The notes: generated by a model from the sequence alone, not told the origin. Positions 1 to 10,829 are shown, counted from the first letter of the stretch. The stretch is DNA of 64,000 nt from Bretschneidera sinensis (GCA_023935145.1 CM043698.1:68987001-69051000), one strand, 5' to 3'. A program made the numbers and translations.

Positions 1-187
1 TCTGTCGTAGTCCCCCCTTTTTTGTTGTTTTTTTTTGTTTTGGCCCAGCCGTTTTTGTGTTGTCTTTTGGGGCTATTGGTGCACCCTTTTTGCCTTGGTT
101 TGGGTATTTGGTTTAGTTAACAGGACAAATGTAAGTAAAGTCTTTAATATATATAAAACGAGACTGTTTACATGCGCGCAACGCTAT

Positions 188-3100
188 TTATTGATAAAAA
201 CGTCGAAGATGTTCCGCATTCCAAGTACGAGGAATGGCATTTCCGTTCAATTCTTCGAGTTCAAACGTGCCAGGACGGCATACTTTTTTGATGTGATACG
301 GCCCTTCCCAAGTAGGGACTAGTTTGCCTGATTCTTGGGGCCTAGATACTGCATTCTTTCGCAAGATGAGGTCATGAAGACAGAAACGTCTTACTTTTAC
401 TCTTGAGTTGAAGTACCTGGTGGCTCGCTGCTGGTAAACGGCAAGTCGAATTTGGGCTTTGTCCCGGGCTTCGTCGAAAAGATCGACGTTCGTGCGAAGG
501 GCTTCCTCATTGCTTCGTTCCTCGAAATTCTGAACTCGTAAGGAAGGTATTCCTATTTCCAAGGGGATGACTGCCTCGGACCCATAAGTCATGAAGAAAG
601 AGGTTTCCCCGGTAGGTGCTCGAGTCGTGGTTCGATATGCCCAAAGTATGTTGGGTAAATGGTCTGCCCACTGTTTCTCTGCTTCGTCTATTCGCCTTTT
701 AATGCCTTGCAAGATCGTTCGGTTGGTAACTTCGGCTTGTCCATTTGCTTGCGGGTATCCAACCGAAGAGAAACGATGGTCAATGTGTAATTCATCGCAA
801 AATGTTTTGAACCGAACGCTGTCAAACTGTTTGCCATTATCTGTTACTAACACTTGTGGTACTCCAAACCGACACACGATTGATTTCCATACGAAGGCTC
901 GGGCTTGAAAGTCCGTGATGCTGGCCAAGGGTTCGGCTTCTACCCATTTTGTAAAATAATCTATGGCAACTATGAGGTATCTTCGCTGGCCGGTCGCTCC
1001 GGGAAAGGGCCCGAGAAGGTCCATTCCCCACATAGCGAAAGGAAGTGGACTGATTATTGGTGTCAAAAGGTTCGCTGGTTGTCGTGGCACAGTGGCATAC
1101 CGTTGACAGCTTTGACATTTGGTCACCAACTCCATGGCTGCTTCCCTCATCTTCGGCCAATAGTATCCTTGACGAAGGATTTTGAACGCCAAGGCACGTC
1201 CTCCGAGGTGATTTCCACATATACCTTCGTGGACTTCTCGAATGGCGTAATTAGCTTCGGTCGGGTCAAGACACTTTAAGAAGGGCGTTGTCAACCCCCG
1301 CTTATACAGGTGATCATCCAGAATTGCGTATCGGGCGGCTCGAGACACAATCTTTCGGGCTTCGCCCTTATCATCGGGAAGAATACCGTCACGTAGATAT
1401 TCCAGGATAGGACTCATCCATGTTCTCTCACCAACCACGCGTAAGACCATTATTTCGTCGATACTCGGCACGGCTAGGGTTTCGAGGTAAACTGCTCGCC
1501 AGGACTCGAGCTGGCAAGACGAAGCAAGCCGGGCCAATGAGTCGGCCTTCGTATTTTCTGCCCGCGGAATCTGGTTTAGAGAAAAGACTTCAAACTGCCC
1601 GGCTAATGCCTTTGCTGCTGCTAGGTAGCGAGCGATTTTTTCTCCTCGGGCCTCGAATTCGCCGTTCACTTGGTTCACCACTAGTTGGGAATCGCTATAT
1701 ACATGTAAATTTTGTACAGATATCACCTTGGCTAGTTTCATGCCTGCGAGTAGAGCTTCATACTCGGCTTCATTGTTCGACGCTGGAAACCCGAACCTCA
1801 GGGCGTACTCAATGGCGAAGTTATCGGGACCGCTCAGAATGAGCCCTGCTCTGCTTCCAGAGTCGGTAGAGGATCCGTCCATATGAAGGGTCCATCGTAA
1901 AGGCAGGTTCGTTCGACTAACATCTTGCGGAGATTCTGCTTCTGTTAAGGGCAAAGTAGTTTCCATGACAAAATCAGCTAGGGTTTGCGCTTTGATAGCT
2001 GTCCGAGGCCGATAACGGATGTCGAACTCTCCCAACTCTATGGACCATTTGACTACTCTACCGGCGACATCTGGCTTGTGGAGTATTTGTCGAAGAGGCT
2101 GGTTGGTGAGGACCGTGATGGTATGAGATTGAAAATAAGGTCGAAGCTTCCGGGCCGAAATCAACAGAGCATACGCCATCTTTTCCGTTGGAAGATATCT
2201 TGTTTCGGCATCATGAAGCACCTTGCTGACATAATACACTGGCTTCTGTGTGCCTCTTTCTTCTCGTATTAAGACGGAGGCCACTACTTCGGGACCAGCT
2301 GAAAGATATAAGAAAAGGTTTTCGCCGGCTATTGGTTTGGTAAGCACGGGAGGTGTCCCCAAATATATTTTCAGCACCCTGAAGGCTTCTTGACAAGCTT
2401 CGTCCCATACGAAGTTCTGGGTCCGACGGATGGCTTTAAAAAAGGGAAGGCACTTCTCGGCAGATTTTGACATGAATCGGCTGAGGGCCGCTATTCTTCC
2501 AGTAAGGCGCTGGACTTCCCTAACGGTCCGAGGCGGACTCATGTTAAGAACAGCATCAATCTTTTCTGGATTGGCTTCTATACCTCTGTGGGTGACCAGG
2601 AAGCCGAGGAATTTTCCCCCGGTGACCCCAACGGCACACTTTGTGGGGTTCAACTTCATGTGATGATGGCGAAGTATGTCAAAAGCTTCTTGGAGATCTG
2701 CCTCGTGGTCTTGTGTTTTAACGCTTTTGACCAGCATGTCGTCCACATTTACTTCCATATTCCGACCCATCTGCTCTTTGAATATCTTGTTTACTAGTCT
2801 CTGGTAAGTGGCTCCAGCATATTTCAAACCGAACGGCATGACCCTATAACAATATAGGCCTTGCTCTGTGATAAATGCCGTCTTCTCTTGGTCAGGCGGA
2901 TGCATAAGGATTTGGTTATACCCGGAGTAAGCATCCATGAATGTTAACAACTCATGGCCGGATGTTGCGTCAACGAGTTGATCAATCCGGGGCAAAGGAA
3001 AACTGTCTTTAGGACAGGCTTTATTGAGATCAGAAAAGTCTATACAAATTCGCCACTTGCCGTTTGCCTTTTTTACCATTACAACATTAGATACCCAGTC

Positions 3101-3940
3101 CGGATAGCTCACCTCTCGGATGAAGTCAGCCGAACGTAATTTCTCAACTTCTGCCCGAACAACTGCCTGTCGCTCAGAAGCAAACGACCTTTTCTTCTGA
3201 ATAACTGGTTTGTGGGTCGGGTCAACACTCAAGCGATGTACGATGACGTCAGGGCTGATTCCTGGCATATCTGCAGCAGTCCAGGCGAATAGATCTTGGT
3301 TTGCCCGTAGAAGGGCTAATAGAGATTCTTGAAAAGTGCTGGACAGGTTGGAACCAATTTGAACAGTTTTGGTGCTATCTTCGCCAAGGGGGATTGTGAG
3401 TACATATTCTCCGGGCCTACCTCGTAGGTTGCTTGCTTCATCCCTAAGGTCATCCAGTTCGAGTGGTAGGGCTTCCGTCTTTTTACCTTTTATTGCACTG
3501 AGATAACAGGATCTGGCGGTTCGTTGATCTCCTTTGATCTCGCCTACTCCGTCTGTCGTGGGGAATTTGATTTTGAGATGATGGGTAGAGACAACCGCTC
3601 GGAGTTTATTCAGCGTGGGTCGTCCGAGTATCATATTGTAGGAGGAGGGTTGTCGGACAATTAACAAAGTGGAATGTACGGTTGTTGTTTGAGGTGCCGT
3701 TCCCGCAGTTACCGGGAGAGTTATGCTGCCTTCTGTAAAGACCGATCCCCATAAGAAGCCATAGAGTGGGGTGGAGACCAGCTCCAGATGTGCATCACCC
3801 AGCTGCATTTGGTGAAAGGCATCATAAAAGAGGATGTCGACCGAGCTCCCGTTATCGACTAGGACTCGTCTTATCTCATGGTTAGCCACAAGGAGTGAAA
3901 TTACGACAGCATCGTTGTGTGGGATCTGCACTCCTTCCAA
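188..3940 (-). CDS. Gypsy pol polyprotein: protease, RT, two RNase H domains, integrase
   Basis: A 1250-residue open frame encodes the replication and integration enzymes of the element. Numbering from the TTG codon at 3940, the aspartic protease has a VLVDNGSS active site near residues 27-33. Reverse transcriptase covers about 240-460, with the catalytic Asp pair at 400-401 in VNVDDM; family members usually have Tyr where this one has Asn398. A decayed RNase H lies at about 540-640. An archaeal-type RNase H follows with D688, E725, D750 and D800. Integrase has an HHCC zinc site at about 904-946 and catalytic D973, D1034 and E1070 with DD35E spacing. There is no true ATG here: the frame continues upstream without a break to the TAG that ends gag, so pol was probably made as a gag-pol fusion. 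Confidence 0.93.
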   Translation of the reverse strand: MEGVQIPHNDAVVISLLVANHEIRRVLVDNGSSVDILFYDAFHQMQLGDAHLELVSTPLYGFLWGSVFTEGSITLPVTAGTAPQTTTVHSTLLIVRQPSSYNMILGRPTLNKLRAVVSTHHLKIKFPTTDGVGEIKGDQRTARSCYLSAIKGKKTEALPLELDDLRDEASNLRGRPGEYVLTIPLGEDSTKTVQIGSNLSSTFQESLLALLRANQDLFAWTAADMPGISPDVIVHRLSVDPTHKPVIQKKRSFASERQAVVRAEVEKLRSADFIREVSYPDWVSNVVMVKKANGKWRICIDFSDLNKACPKDSFPLPRIDQLVDATSGHELLTFMDAYSGYNQILMHPPDQEKTAFITEQGLYCYRVMPFGLKYAGATYQRLVNKIFKEQMGRNMEVNVDDMLVKSVKTQDHEADLQEAFDILRHHHMKLNPTKCAVGVTGGKFLGFLVTHRGIEANPEKIDAVLNMSPPRTVREVQRLTGRIAALSRFMSKSAEKCLPFFKAIRRTQNFVWDEACQEAFRVLKIYLGTPPVLTKPIAGENLFLYLSAGPEVVASVLIREERGTQKPVYYVSKVLHDAETRYLPTEKMAYALLISARKLRPYFQSHTITVLTNQPLRQILHKPDVAGRVVKWSIELGEFDIRYRPRTAIKAQTLADFVMETTLPLTEAESPQDVSRTNLPLRWTLHMDGSSTDSGSRAGLILSGPDNFAIEYALRFGFPASNNEAEYEALLAGMKLAKVISVQNLHVYSDSQLVVNQVNGEFEARGEKIARYLAAAKALAGQFEVFSLNQIPRAENTKADSLARLASSCQLESWRAVYLETLAVPSIDEIMVLRVVGERTWMSPILEYLRDGILPDDKGEARKIVSRAARYAILDDHLYKRGLTTPFLKCLDPTEANYAIREVHEGICGNHLGGRALAFKILRQGYYWPKMREAAMELVTKCQSCQRYATVPRQPANLLTPIISPLPFAMWGMDLLGPFPGATGQRRYLIVAIDYFTKWVEAEPLASITDFQARAFVWKSIVCRFGVPQVLVTDNGKQFDSVRFKTFCDELHIDHRFSSVGYPQANGQAEVTNRTILQGIKRRIDEAEKQWADHLPNILWAYRTTTRAPTGETSFFMTYGSEAVIPLEIGIPSLRVQNFEERSNEEALRTNVDLFDEARDKAQIRLAVYQQRATRYFNSRVKVRRFCLHDLILRKNAVSRPQESGKLVPTWEGPYHIKKVCRPGTFELEELNGNAIPRTWNAEHLRRFYQ

Positions 3941-3985
3941 GTCTTCGTCCGAAAAAGAAATAGTCTCTCCGGTCCTAGGTCTTTT

Positions 3986-5569
3986 CTAAGGTCCAGCAAC
4001 AGAGGCTATTGACCTAGCATAAGACCTACTGCGAGCATGGGACCCCCCGCCAGCAACGAGTCCTCCGTAAATGGTTTTGATAATCTTCGCCACGGGGACC
4101 TCCGGTTTTTTCTGGCTGGGCTCCCTATAACTTGGCCTCGGGCTCTTCCGGGCTATCCTTGTAGGTCTGTTTCGTTCAAAAGGACGTTCAGGGCTTCTAC
4201 GCGATCGTTCATCATATTTCTCCTGTCGTGGCCCGACGTATTCTTTTAGATGCCCTCGATTGATGAGGGCCTCGATCTGATTTTTTAAGGCCTTACACTC
4301 TTCCGTATCATGGCCGAAGTTTCTGTGGAACCGGCACCAAGTATTGCGATCCGGGTTGAGGTTCGGCGGCCTTGGAGGCCATTGCAAGAGGTCCCTGTCA
4401 TGAATCTGCATCAGAATGTTGGTCCTGGAGGCATTCAGTGGTGCATAGCTGTGGATTTGCCCCTGAGTTCTGGCTCTGGTTCCGTAGGTTGCAAGAGTCC
4501 GGGATCTATCCTCGAAAGGCCTGAGGGTTCTGGGTTTCTCCTCGCGAAACGACCGCTTAGAGGGTTCGCGACTGGGACTAGTGGGGCCTCTCTTCCTCTT
4601 TTCCGTATCTCCTTCGCGTTCTCTTCGGAATGCTTGATCATCTTCTGCTAGCATGTATTTTTCGGCTCGCGCCAAGACTTCATTCATGTCCATAGGCGAA
4701 CGTCTGATGAGTTTTGAGCTGAAGAATCCGGATCTTAATCCATTTTTGAATGCCAGGAGCTGAACATTGGGATCAAGGTCTGGGATCTCCCAAGCTGCAG
4801 TGTTGAATCTGAAAATATAGGCGCGAAGCTTCTCTCCTTTTGACTGGACAATATTAAACAGAGACTCTGAAGTTTTCTTGGGTCCTTTGCTGCTGATGAA
4901 ATGTGAGGCGAAGGCATAGCTTAGGTCTTTGAAGGTGCGAATACCCCCTGGTTTCAAGCGGGAATACCATGTCCCAGCCGCTTTCTCTAGGGTTAATGGA
5001 AACGCTCTGCACATCACAGGGTCCGAATGTCTATGGAGGGTCATTGTGGTTCGGTAGTGCTGGAGGTGATCTAAGGGATCTGTGGATCCATCGTAAAGTT
5101 TGATTTGTGGCATCCGAAAATTGTGTGGGAGGGGGGCGTCAAGGACTTCTTGTATGAAATGTGGGTCCTGTACGTCGAGATCATCGCTAATACCGTGGCC
5201 GCGTTCTTTAAACGCCTCATTGATGCGTCCCTCTATGTCCTCGATCCGTTTGCCAAACCCTTCGCTGTTTTTGGGCACGGGACTCTCTCTGAACTTGGCT
5301 GAGGGAGGTGAGTGGGTCGCCGAGCAGACATCCGCTGGTGGGCGGCAGTCGGTGGAAATATCGTGACCTGGTTCCAGCGATGGGAGTGGCAGCGTCTGCT
5401 GAGGTCTCCTGCGAACTTCGGCAGCCAGATCGGCCACCAGGTGTGCAAGCTCTGCAAATTGCGCCTGGAGCGTGCCTTCATTCGGGTGAACCTCGGGTTC
5501 GGCTGAAGAACTGTCTCCCGACCGTAGCACGCGAGCGCCTAGATCCCTGGCGGGTGTTTTTGGAGGCAT
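3986..5569 (-). CDS. Gypsy gag (capsid/nucleocapsid) protein
   Basis: A 527-residue frame starting MPPKTPARDLG encodes the structural protein that packages element RNA. A coiled-coil-like Ala/Leu stretch lies near residues 33-55. The retrotransposon gag domain covers about 155-305 (RMPQIKLYDGSTDPLDHL near its start, KAAGTWYSRL in the middle). A basic Arg/Ser-rich region follows. A zinc-knuckle-like motif with C412, H415, H420 and C425 is the CHHC variant common in Tat elements. The frame ends at TAG 3986-3988 and continues in the same frame as pol, so the stop looks like a point change within, or a readthrough signal inside, one gag-pol frame. The ATG lies about 60 bases downstream of the primer binding site. 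Confidence 0.9.
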   Translation of the reverse strand: MPPKTPARDLGARVLRSGDSSSAEPEVHPNEGTLQAQFAELAHLVADLAAEVRRRPQQTLPLPSLEPGHDISTDCRPPADVCSATHSPPSAKFRESPVPKNSEGFGKRIEDIEGRINEAFKERGHGISDDLDVQDPHFIQEVLDAPLPHNFRMPQIKLYDGSTDPLDHLQHYRTTMTLHRHSDPVMCRAFPLTLEKAAGTWYSRLKPGGIRTFKDLSYAFASHFISSKGPKKTSESLFNIVQSKGEKLRAYIFRFNTAAWEIPDLDPNVQLLAFKNGLRSGFFSSKLIRRSPMDMNEVLARAEKYMLAEDDQAFRREREGDTEKRKRGPTSPSREPSKRSFREEKPRTLRPFEDRSRTLATYGTRARTQGQIHSYAPLNASRTNILMQIHDRDLLQWPPRPPNLNPDRNTWCRFHRNFGHDTEECKALKNQIEALINRGHLKEYVGPRQEKYDERSRRSPERPFERNRPTRIARKSPRPSYREPSQKKPEVPVAKIIKTIYGGLVAGGGSHARSRSYARSIASVAGP

Positions 5570-5627
5570 GCTAACAGATGAGTTCTTTTGACTTCTTCGC
5601 TGTTACTGTCAGCGAGAGATGTGGTTT

Positions 5628-5643
5628 CCCACGGACGGCGCCA
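5628..5643 (-). other. Primer binding site of the gypsy element
   Basis: The minus strand reads TGGCGCCGTCCGTGGG directly inside the 5' LTR. Its first ten bases match the complement of the plant tRNA-Asp 3' end as I remember it. This places the LTR boundary at 5647. Confidence 0.75.
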
Positions 5644-5646
5644 ATC

Positions 5647-6288
5647 TGTTGATGCCAAAAATGAGTGTTGCTGAGCTGGATGTTTAGCCTGTAGAAGTAC
5701 CTGCACAGAGAAAGGGAGATTAGCTATTGGGATCGACGGAGGGGATGCCTCCGAGGATGCTCCGATGCTTAAGTTAGCAAAAGCTCAAGGTTGTATGTGT
5801 TTAAAGCTGAAAAGCTCAGTCCCCTCTTTGGACCGCTTACCAAGTCCTTTTATAGAGTTTCGGAGGCGGTGATATTCGGAGGCGGTAGTGGGTCGGGCGG
5901 CTGTGACAGGATACCCCAACTGGGTTGGGTAATGATGCCTATGAGGCCCAGCTAGGAAGCTGAGAACCGTTCAGTAGGGCTTTTGCCTTGTTGGCTTACT
6001 CCAGAGCCGTCTATGCGTAAGACGGTGTTTAGATCTGACGTCCCAACTTGGTTGGGTAATGATGGTTCGGAGGGCGGTGGTGACGTGGAGGCCCAGCTGG
6101 GGCCAAGATGTCCCTGAGGGCGGTCATGACCTGGAGGCCCAGCTGGAGGCAATGATGCCCTGAAGAGCGGTCATGACCTGGAGATCCAACTGTCTGGGCC
6201 TGAATTGTCCGCGTGTCTCTTTGAATTCTGGGATCACGATGATCCACGTGTCCTCCTCCTATTGGAGTGTCATATTTTGGTAGTATCA
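5647..6288 (-). repeat. 5' LTR of the gypsy element (642 bp)
   Basis: On the minus strand the repeat begins TGATACTACC and ends CATCAACA, the canonical TG...CA limits, just before the primer binding site. The promoter TATA box is CTATAAAAGG at 5846-5855 on the minus strand. The U3 part (about 5908-6200) holds diverged tandem copies of a roughly 50-bp unit built around CCCAGCTGG and GGTCATGACC, a likely enhancer-like array. Confidence 0.85.
5846..5855 (-). promoter_or_regulatory. TATA box of the gypsy LTR promoter
   Basis: CTATAAAAGG on the minus strand sits inside the LTR, about 200 bases before its 3' end, with GC-rich sequence on either side. It is the obvious core promoter of the element. 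Confidence 0.7.
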
Positions 6289-8317
6289 ATAATAATAATA
6301 AGTGAACAGCAAAAATATCAACAAATTTGCTTAGCATGAGAATGGATAAATGAAAAAATATCATACAACACAAACAAAAAAAAAAAAGCGAAGAGTTTAT
6401 TTTTTATCTTGTTTATTATTATTTAACATTTTCATAATTATAACTCGAAGTTCGTGATGATTTATATTGTCAATTGGTTGTTTCCCTTGTACACTTATCA
6501 TTACTCATTAAGAAAAAAATTTACAATAAACTTTTTGGGGTTAGCCTCGAAATCTTCTCTCTTTTCAGCTGCTAAAAGACCTTGGAATCTCAGATTCAGT
6601 TGGACTGACTATTCTGAGATTCTCTTTACTTGTTAGCCGTCAGCGTGCAAGCTTGCAAAATCTTTACGACATGCAATTATTTATCCTGACTATAATTAAT
6701 AAAGAGCAAGGATTGTTTGACCTGACTATAGTTTTGGCCTATTACTGTTAAAATAGTTTTTAAAACGGTTTTTAATAACATAATCAGAAAGTTAAAATTA
6801 TTTAATATTTGATAAAATAATTGTTTAGACACAAATTTCATTTTTAAATTTTTTTTCCACACTTAATTATTTGTTTTTTAAAATTATATTTTAAAAATGT
6901 TTAATTTAGATTTTATTTATTCAAAATAAAAATTATTTTATAAATTTTTTCAAATCAAACCTAAATCTCGTATCTCAATGAAAATACTTTAAATTGAAAA
7001 TTTTATTAATTTTTTTTATTGAAATTTTGTCAGTTGGTTGGGTGAAGTGTGTTTTTTTTTTTCACCCTTTGTTTTTCTTTTAAAGGATGAAACAAAGATA
7101 TAATGTTGGATTACAAATCAGATGGTTCTGTCCACTTACTCCAGTACAATTACACGGGCTTTGTAATTGCACCAAACATTTATTTCCCATTTAGGCCTCA
7201 CGTATTTTCAGTCCTTGGAATACAATGTTGCCCAATAAAGATTCTTTTGGCTTAGTTTCTTGCTACTCGACTTACAAAATTATTTTTAAATAGTTTTAGG
7301 TAGAGATACAGAGAAGTTAAAAGTTATTTAATATTTGATAAAATTTATATTAAAAATATTGTCAAACCAATTGATGTATTTAGTAAATAAGTTATACAAT
7401 TATTTTTAGATTTTCAAATTACTAAAAAGAGTATATGAGTATTATTTAACTATTTATAAGTTTTTTTATCAAATTTATTTTATTATTTATACATTATAAA
7501 TATATTAATTTTATTCACAATAAAATATAATTAATTTAAATAATATTAATTAAAATAATTATATCTATTAATAATTATATTAAATAAATAAAATAATTTT
7601 TTTATTAAATAATAATCTCAAAATTTTAATAATAATTTGTGCATTATTGTTATGTTTAAAATTTGATTGGGAAGAATGATTGGTGATTTATATAGGGACA
7701 AGGGTGTAAATATATTTACCACACAAGGGTAATTTGGAATATTAATAGTGTCAAAACTGATTTTGGGATTAAAAATAGCAAAACACAACTTCTAATTTTG
7801 GGCTTAAGTCAATTTTTTTTAAAGCCATTTTCAATTTCTGGTTTATAATCCAAAAAAAGTGATTGGCATAGTTTTTGCTTTTTGGTAGTAAAAACTGTTT
7901 GAAAAGCCCAGCCAAACAGGCACTGATTAGGCCTAGAATCTTTAGCTTGATTCTTTTTATTTTCTTTTCAATTTTATTTTAACTTGATACTTTTTTTTTA
8001 ACAAAAAAACTTGAGACTTCTATGAACATAGCTTCTAACTTAAAGTGCAAATATACTGCAAAAAGTATAGGATTTAAAAAGCTTACTTCAATACTTGGTT
8101 GATGCATTAAAGAACCATTTGATTGGTGGGATTAAAGTGACATTGGACTAACTTAATACCACGTGAATAATTATCCCTCATTTAGTTAGAGGGATTCACT
8201 ATTCATGTGAGATAAAATTAGTTGTAATCCCACTTTTTTTATCCCGCCTCCTCCCATGAGATAGAATCTATCACATGCATGTGAAATTAAAATTTTTTAT
8301 TTTACTATTTTTACCCT
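6289..8317. other. AT-rich intergenic spacer
   Basis: No gene is visible. The stretch is mostly A/T with many poly-A and poly-T runs. Around 7650-7940 is less biased sequence ending in GCCAAACAGGCAC, which resembles one end of a plant MITE, but I could not find a matching opposite end. Confidence 0.6.
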
Positions 8318-8635
8318 TTAATAATAATAAAAAAATTATAATTATTATAATATTATTTAAAATATTTTATTATTATAATAATATTTTTAATAAAAATAAT
8401 TATTAAAATAATAATTATGATAGTAATATTATTATTACAATAATAAATAATTATTACTATTATTATAATAATAAGTATAATAACTATAATGATGATAATG
8501 ATTATTATCATAATTATAATAATATTGATAGTAATTATTATTATAATTATAATAATATTATAATCTTATTTATAATAATATTATAGTAATAAGTATCATA
8601 ATAATTACAATAATAATGATAATGATAATAATAAT
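8318..8635. repeat. Degenerate ATT/AAT simple repeat
   Basis: About 320 bases made almost only of ATT, AAT, GAT and TAA triplets with interruptions. The SIRE-like LTR abuts its right edge. Confidence 0.85.
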
Positions 8636-9845
8636 TGTAAATCGAGGTACAAGCCCAAGGGAGGGTGAATTAGGTTTTAAAAACTTTTTGCAATAAACAA
8701 ACAAATTTTAACAATTTAATCAAGTAAAGCACACAATAAATAAATTGCTTTAAATTAAAGGAGTGAATGACGAGAATATGCACACTCCGTTTATAGTGGT
8801 TCGGCAATATCGGAATCAATCCGACCATACTTCCACTCTCTTCAAGGATCCGACCATACTTCCACTCTCTTCAAGGAACCTCTTTGAAGTAATCCATTAA
8901 TGATAGTCGAGAAACTTTATAGGTGTTGTCCAAACCTCACAAGTATTCTCTTTCACAAGGAAGTTGCAAGGAAGTGTTTAATGCCTAAACACTCTAAGAG
9001 CTATTCCAATTCTTTCTCTTTACAATGATTGATATTGAATGTAAAGGAAAAGAAGAGAGATAGCAATAAATCCTTTACAAGATGAAGGTTATCTCTCTTT
9101 CAAGAATAAAGCTTAAAGAATGGCTCACAAAGAATTTTTCAAAACTTTTGAGAGTATTAATGAGTTATATAAGAAATTAAGTGTTCTTGCTTGTGTTAAA
9201 TGCTCATTTAAGAGGAGCATTTATAGTTTTGGTTTTATATGACCCTTAGACACAAGTTGGAGTGGTTTGGAGCATTAAATGCTCAAGTCTCGAGTCTCAA
9301 GCGGTCATATTAACGAATTACCAGTCGACTGAGTCCTTGTACCAATCGACTGGGTCTTATGTAATATTCAAGTTTTTGGGCATCAGATAGGTACCAATTG
9401 ACTGAGTCCTTGAACTAATTGATTGGGTCTTTGAACCAGTCGACTGAGTCCTTTAACCAATCGACTAGATCAAAGGCCAGAAGCTGTTGACCCTTTTACC
9501 GGTCGAATGGTTCAACGGCCTAGTCGACTGAGTTGACCCAAAACTCAATTTTTATCCTTTTAAAAACAGTTTTGACTTAAAGACATTTTTTAGATTATTT
9601 TTGTCAAAGCATTTAGTAATCAAAATAAGCTATAATTAAACTAGGAAATTGAAATTAAAGATTTACAACTTGAATCAATTACTTTAAAACCTAATTTAGA
9701 TCTTTTGTCTTTTGGTAATAGTACGTGTCGTATTTTGCGTCTTGTTTCTGTATTGAATGCTTTTGCAACTTAAACACTTAGATAAAACTGTTAGTACAAT
9801 TTTAAATAGTGTTTTGTCATAATTAAAATCAAATAAGGGTCAACA
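8636..9845 (-). repeat. SIRE-like copia LTR, copy A (3' LTR of a truncated element)
   Basis: Read on the minus strand it starts TGTTGACCC and ends TTTACA. It shares long blocks with three other copies in this window: the start region, a block with GTCGACTGG palindromes, and the end CCCTCTTGGGTTTG. Directly upstream on the minus strand is a polypurine tract, AAAGGGAGAGAT, so this copy is a 3' LTR and not a solo LTR. Flanks ATAAT (8631-8635) and ATCTC (9846-9850) do not match, which agrees with that reading. Confidence 0.8.
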
Positions 9846-10160
9846 ATCTCTCCCTTTATGATGATGACAAAACCATAATGAGAAAAACAATTTTAAAATC
9901 TAAGTGTTGGGTTTTTAAGGAAAAACGGACAGAATTTCCTTTGTTTTTGTGATAAAAACTAACCTGTAATTCTTCAAGGGCAACCCAACCAAGCATTAAT
10001 AGTAAATGAAATACTATCTTAAGAAGTTTTAACACGTTCGGAGCAATACTCCCCCTAAATCTATGCATTATATCATTTACACAAATTTTTCTCTTTTCTC
10101 CCCAGTTTTGACAACAACATAAAACTAGAAAATAAGCAAGTCAAATGCCATAGATAGAAA
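9846..10160 (-). mobile_element. Internal 3' remnant of a SIRE-like copia element
   Basis: This stretch next to LTR copy A contains, on the minus strand, the polypurine tract, TTTAGGGGGAGTATTGC and GTTGTTGTCAAAACTGGGG. Such G-rich strings are typical of the non-coding region before the 3' LTR in SIRE/Maximus elements. No pol or second LTR follows, so the element is truncated; its right limit is uncertain. Confidence 0.6.
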
Positions 10161-10829
10161 GATAAGGTAAAAGCAAACCTGTGTAAAAGATGAGTTTAAA
10201 CCGGAGATATTAAGATCTCCCGAGAAGAAACAGGTAAAGCTTAAAAACGAGCTATAAGTATGCAAAACATCCAAACCTTATTCATATAGAAAACAAACAC
10301 ATAGAATGATTAGAGAATCTCGTTTTGTTGGTAGCCTAAAAGCTAAGCAGAATCTATTTTAACTTCCAAAAATATATGTACAAATTTGTCTATTCCTCGT
10401 TAGAAAATGAACATTAGATCATACTATTTAAGCACTGATAATCAATGATGGCCCTTCTAACAAAGCTCACCACCTAATCTAATAGAAATATCTTTATCTT
10501 CACATACTACCACATTTTTATTCCCACAGCTGATCCAATAGGTTTTTTCAAGCCAGATTGAATAAATGCAGAAGCATTTCGCAGTATCAAAAAGGGTTTC
10601 AATCCTCCTCGTTTCAGCAGCTTATATAAGACGGTATGAGAAAATGCGACAACAATACTTCAGCGCAGAAGAACAAGAAAAGGAAATCCTTCAGCTAAAA
10701 TTTAGATTACTTGTATACTCTCAAGTATTACATAACCTTTTACGAAAAAAAAAAAAAAAAAAAAACAAATGAACAAAATTGTGACTAAAAATATCTTTTT
10801 CACGAACTTAAGAGAAACCTCAAGCATTA
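10161..10829. other. Spacer and probable SEP1 3' untranslated region
   Basis: No coding region is convincing. The part next to 10830 is probably the 3' UTR of the minus-strand gene. A 20-bp poly-A run lies near 10745. I see nothing else of note. Confidence 0.5.

Larger units (their letters stand above)
1..6288 (-). mobile_element. Ty3/gypsy Tat-type LTR retrotransposon, 3' end outside the window
   Basis: The minus strand reads 5' LTR, primer binding site, gag, pol, then runs off the window before any 3' LTR. Pol order is protease, reverse transcriptase, RNase H, a second archaeal-type RNase H, then integrase. The dual RNase H is typical of the Tat branch of plant gypsy elements. Coding frames are almost fully open, so the insertion looks fairly young, yet gag and pol are split by one in-frame TAG at 3986-3988. 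Target duplications cannot be checked because the other end is missing. Confidence 0.93.

Noticed and set aside
7650..8300. MITEs in the spacer left of SEP1
   Set aside because: Single motifs resembling MITE ends occur, but no paired inverted ends or target duplications could be matched by eye.
8636..9845. LTR copy A as a fourth solo LTR
   Set aside because: The flanking 5-mers do not match, and a polypurine tract plus SIRE-type internal sequence adjoins it, so it is the 3' LTR of a truncated element.
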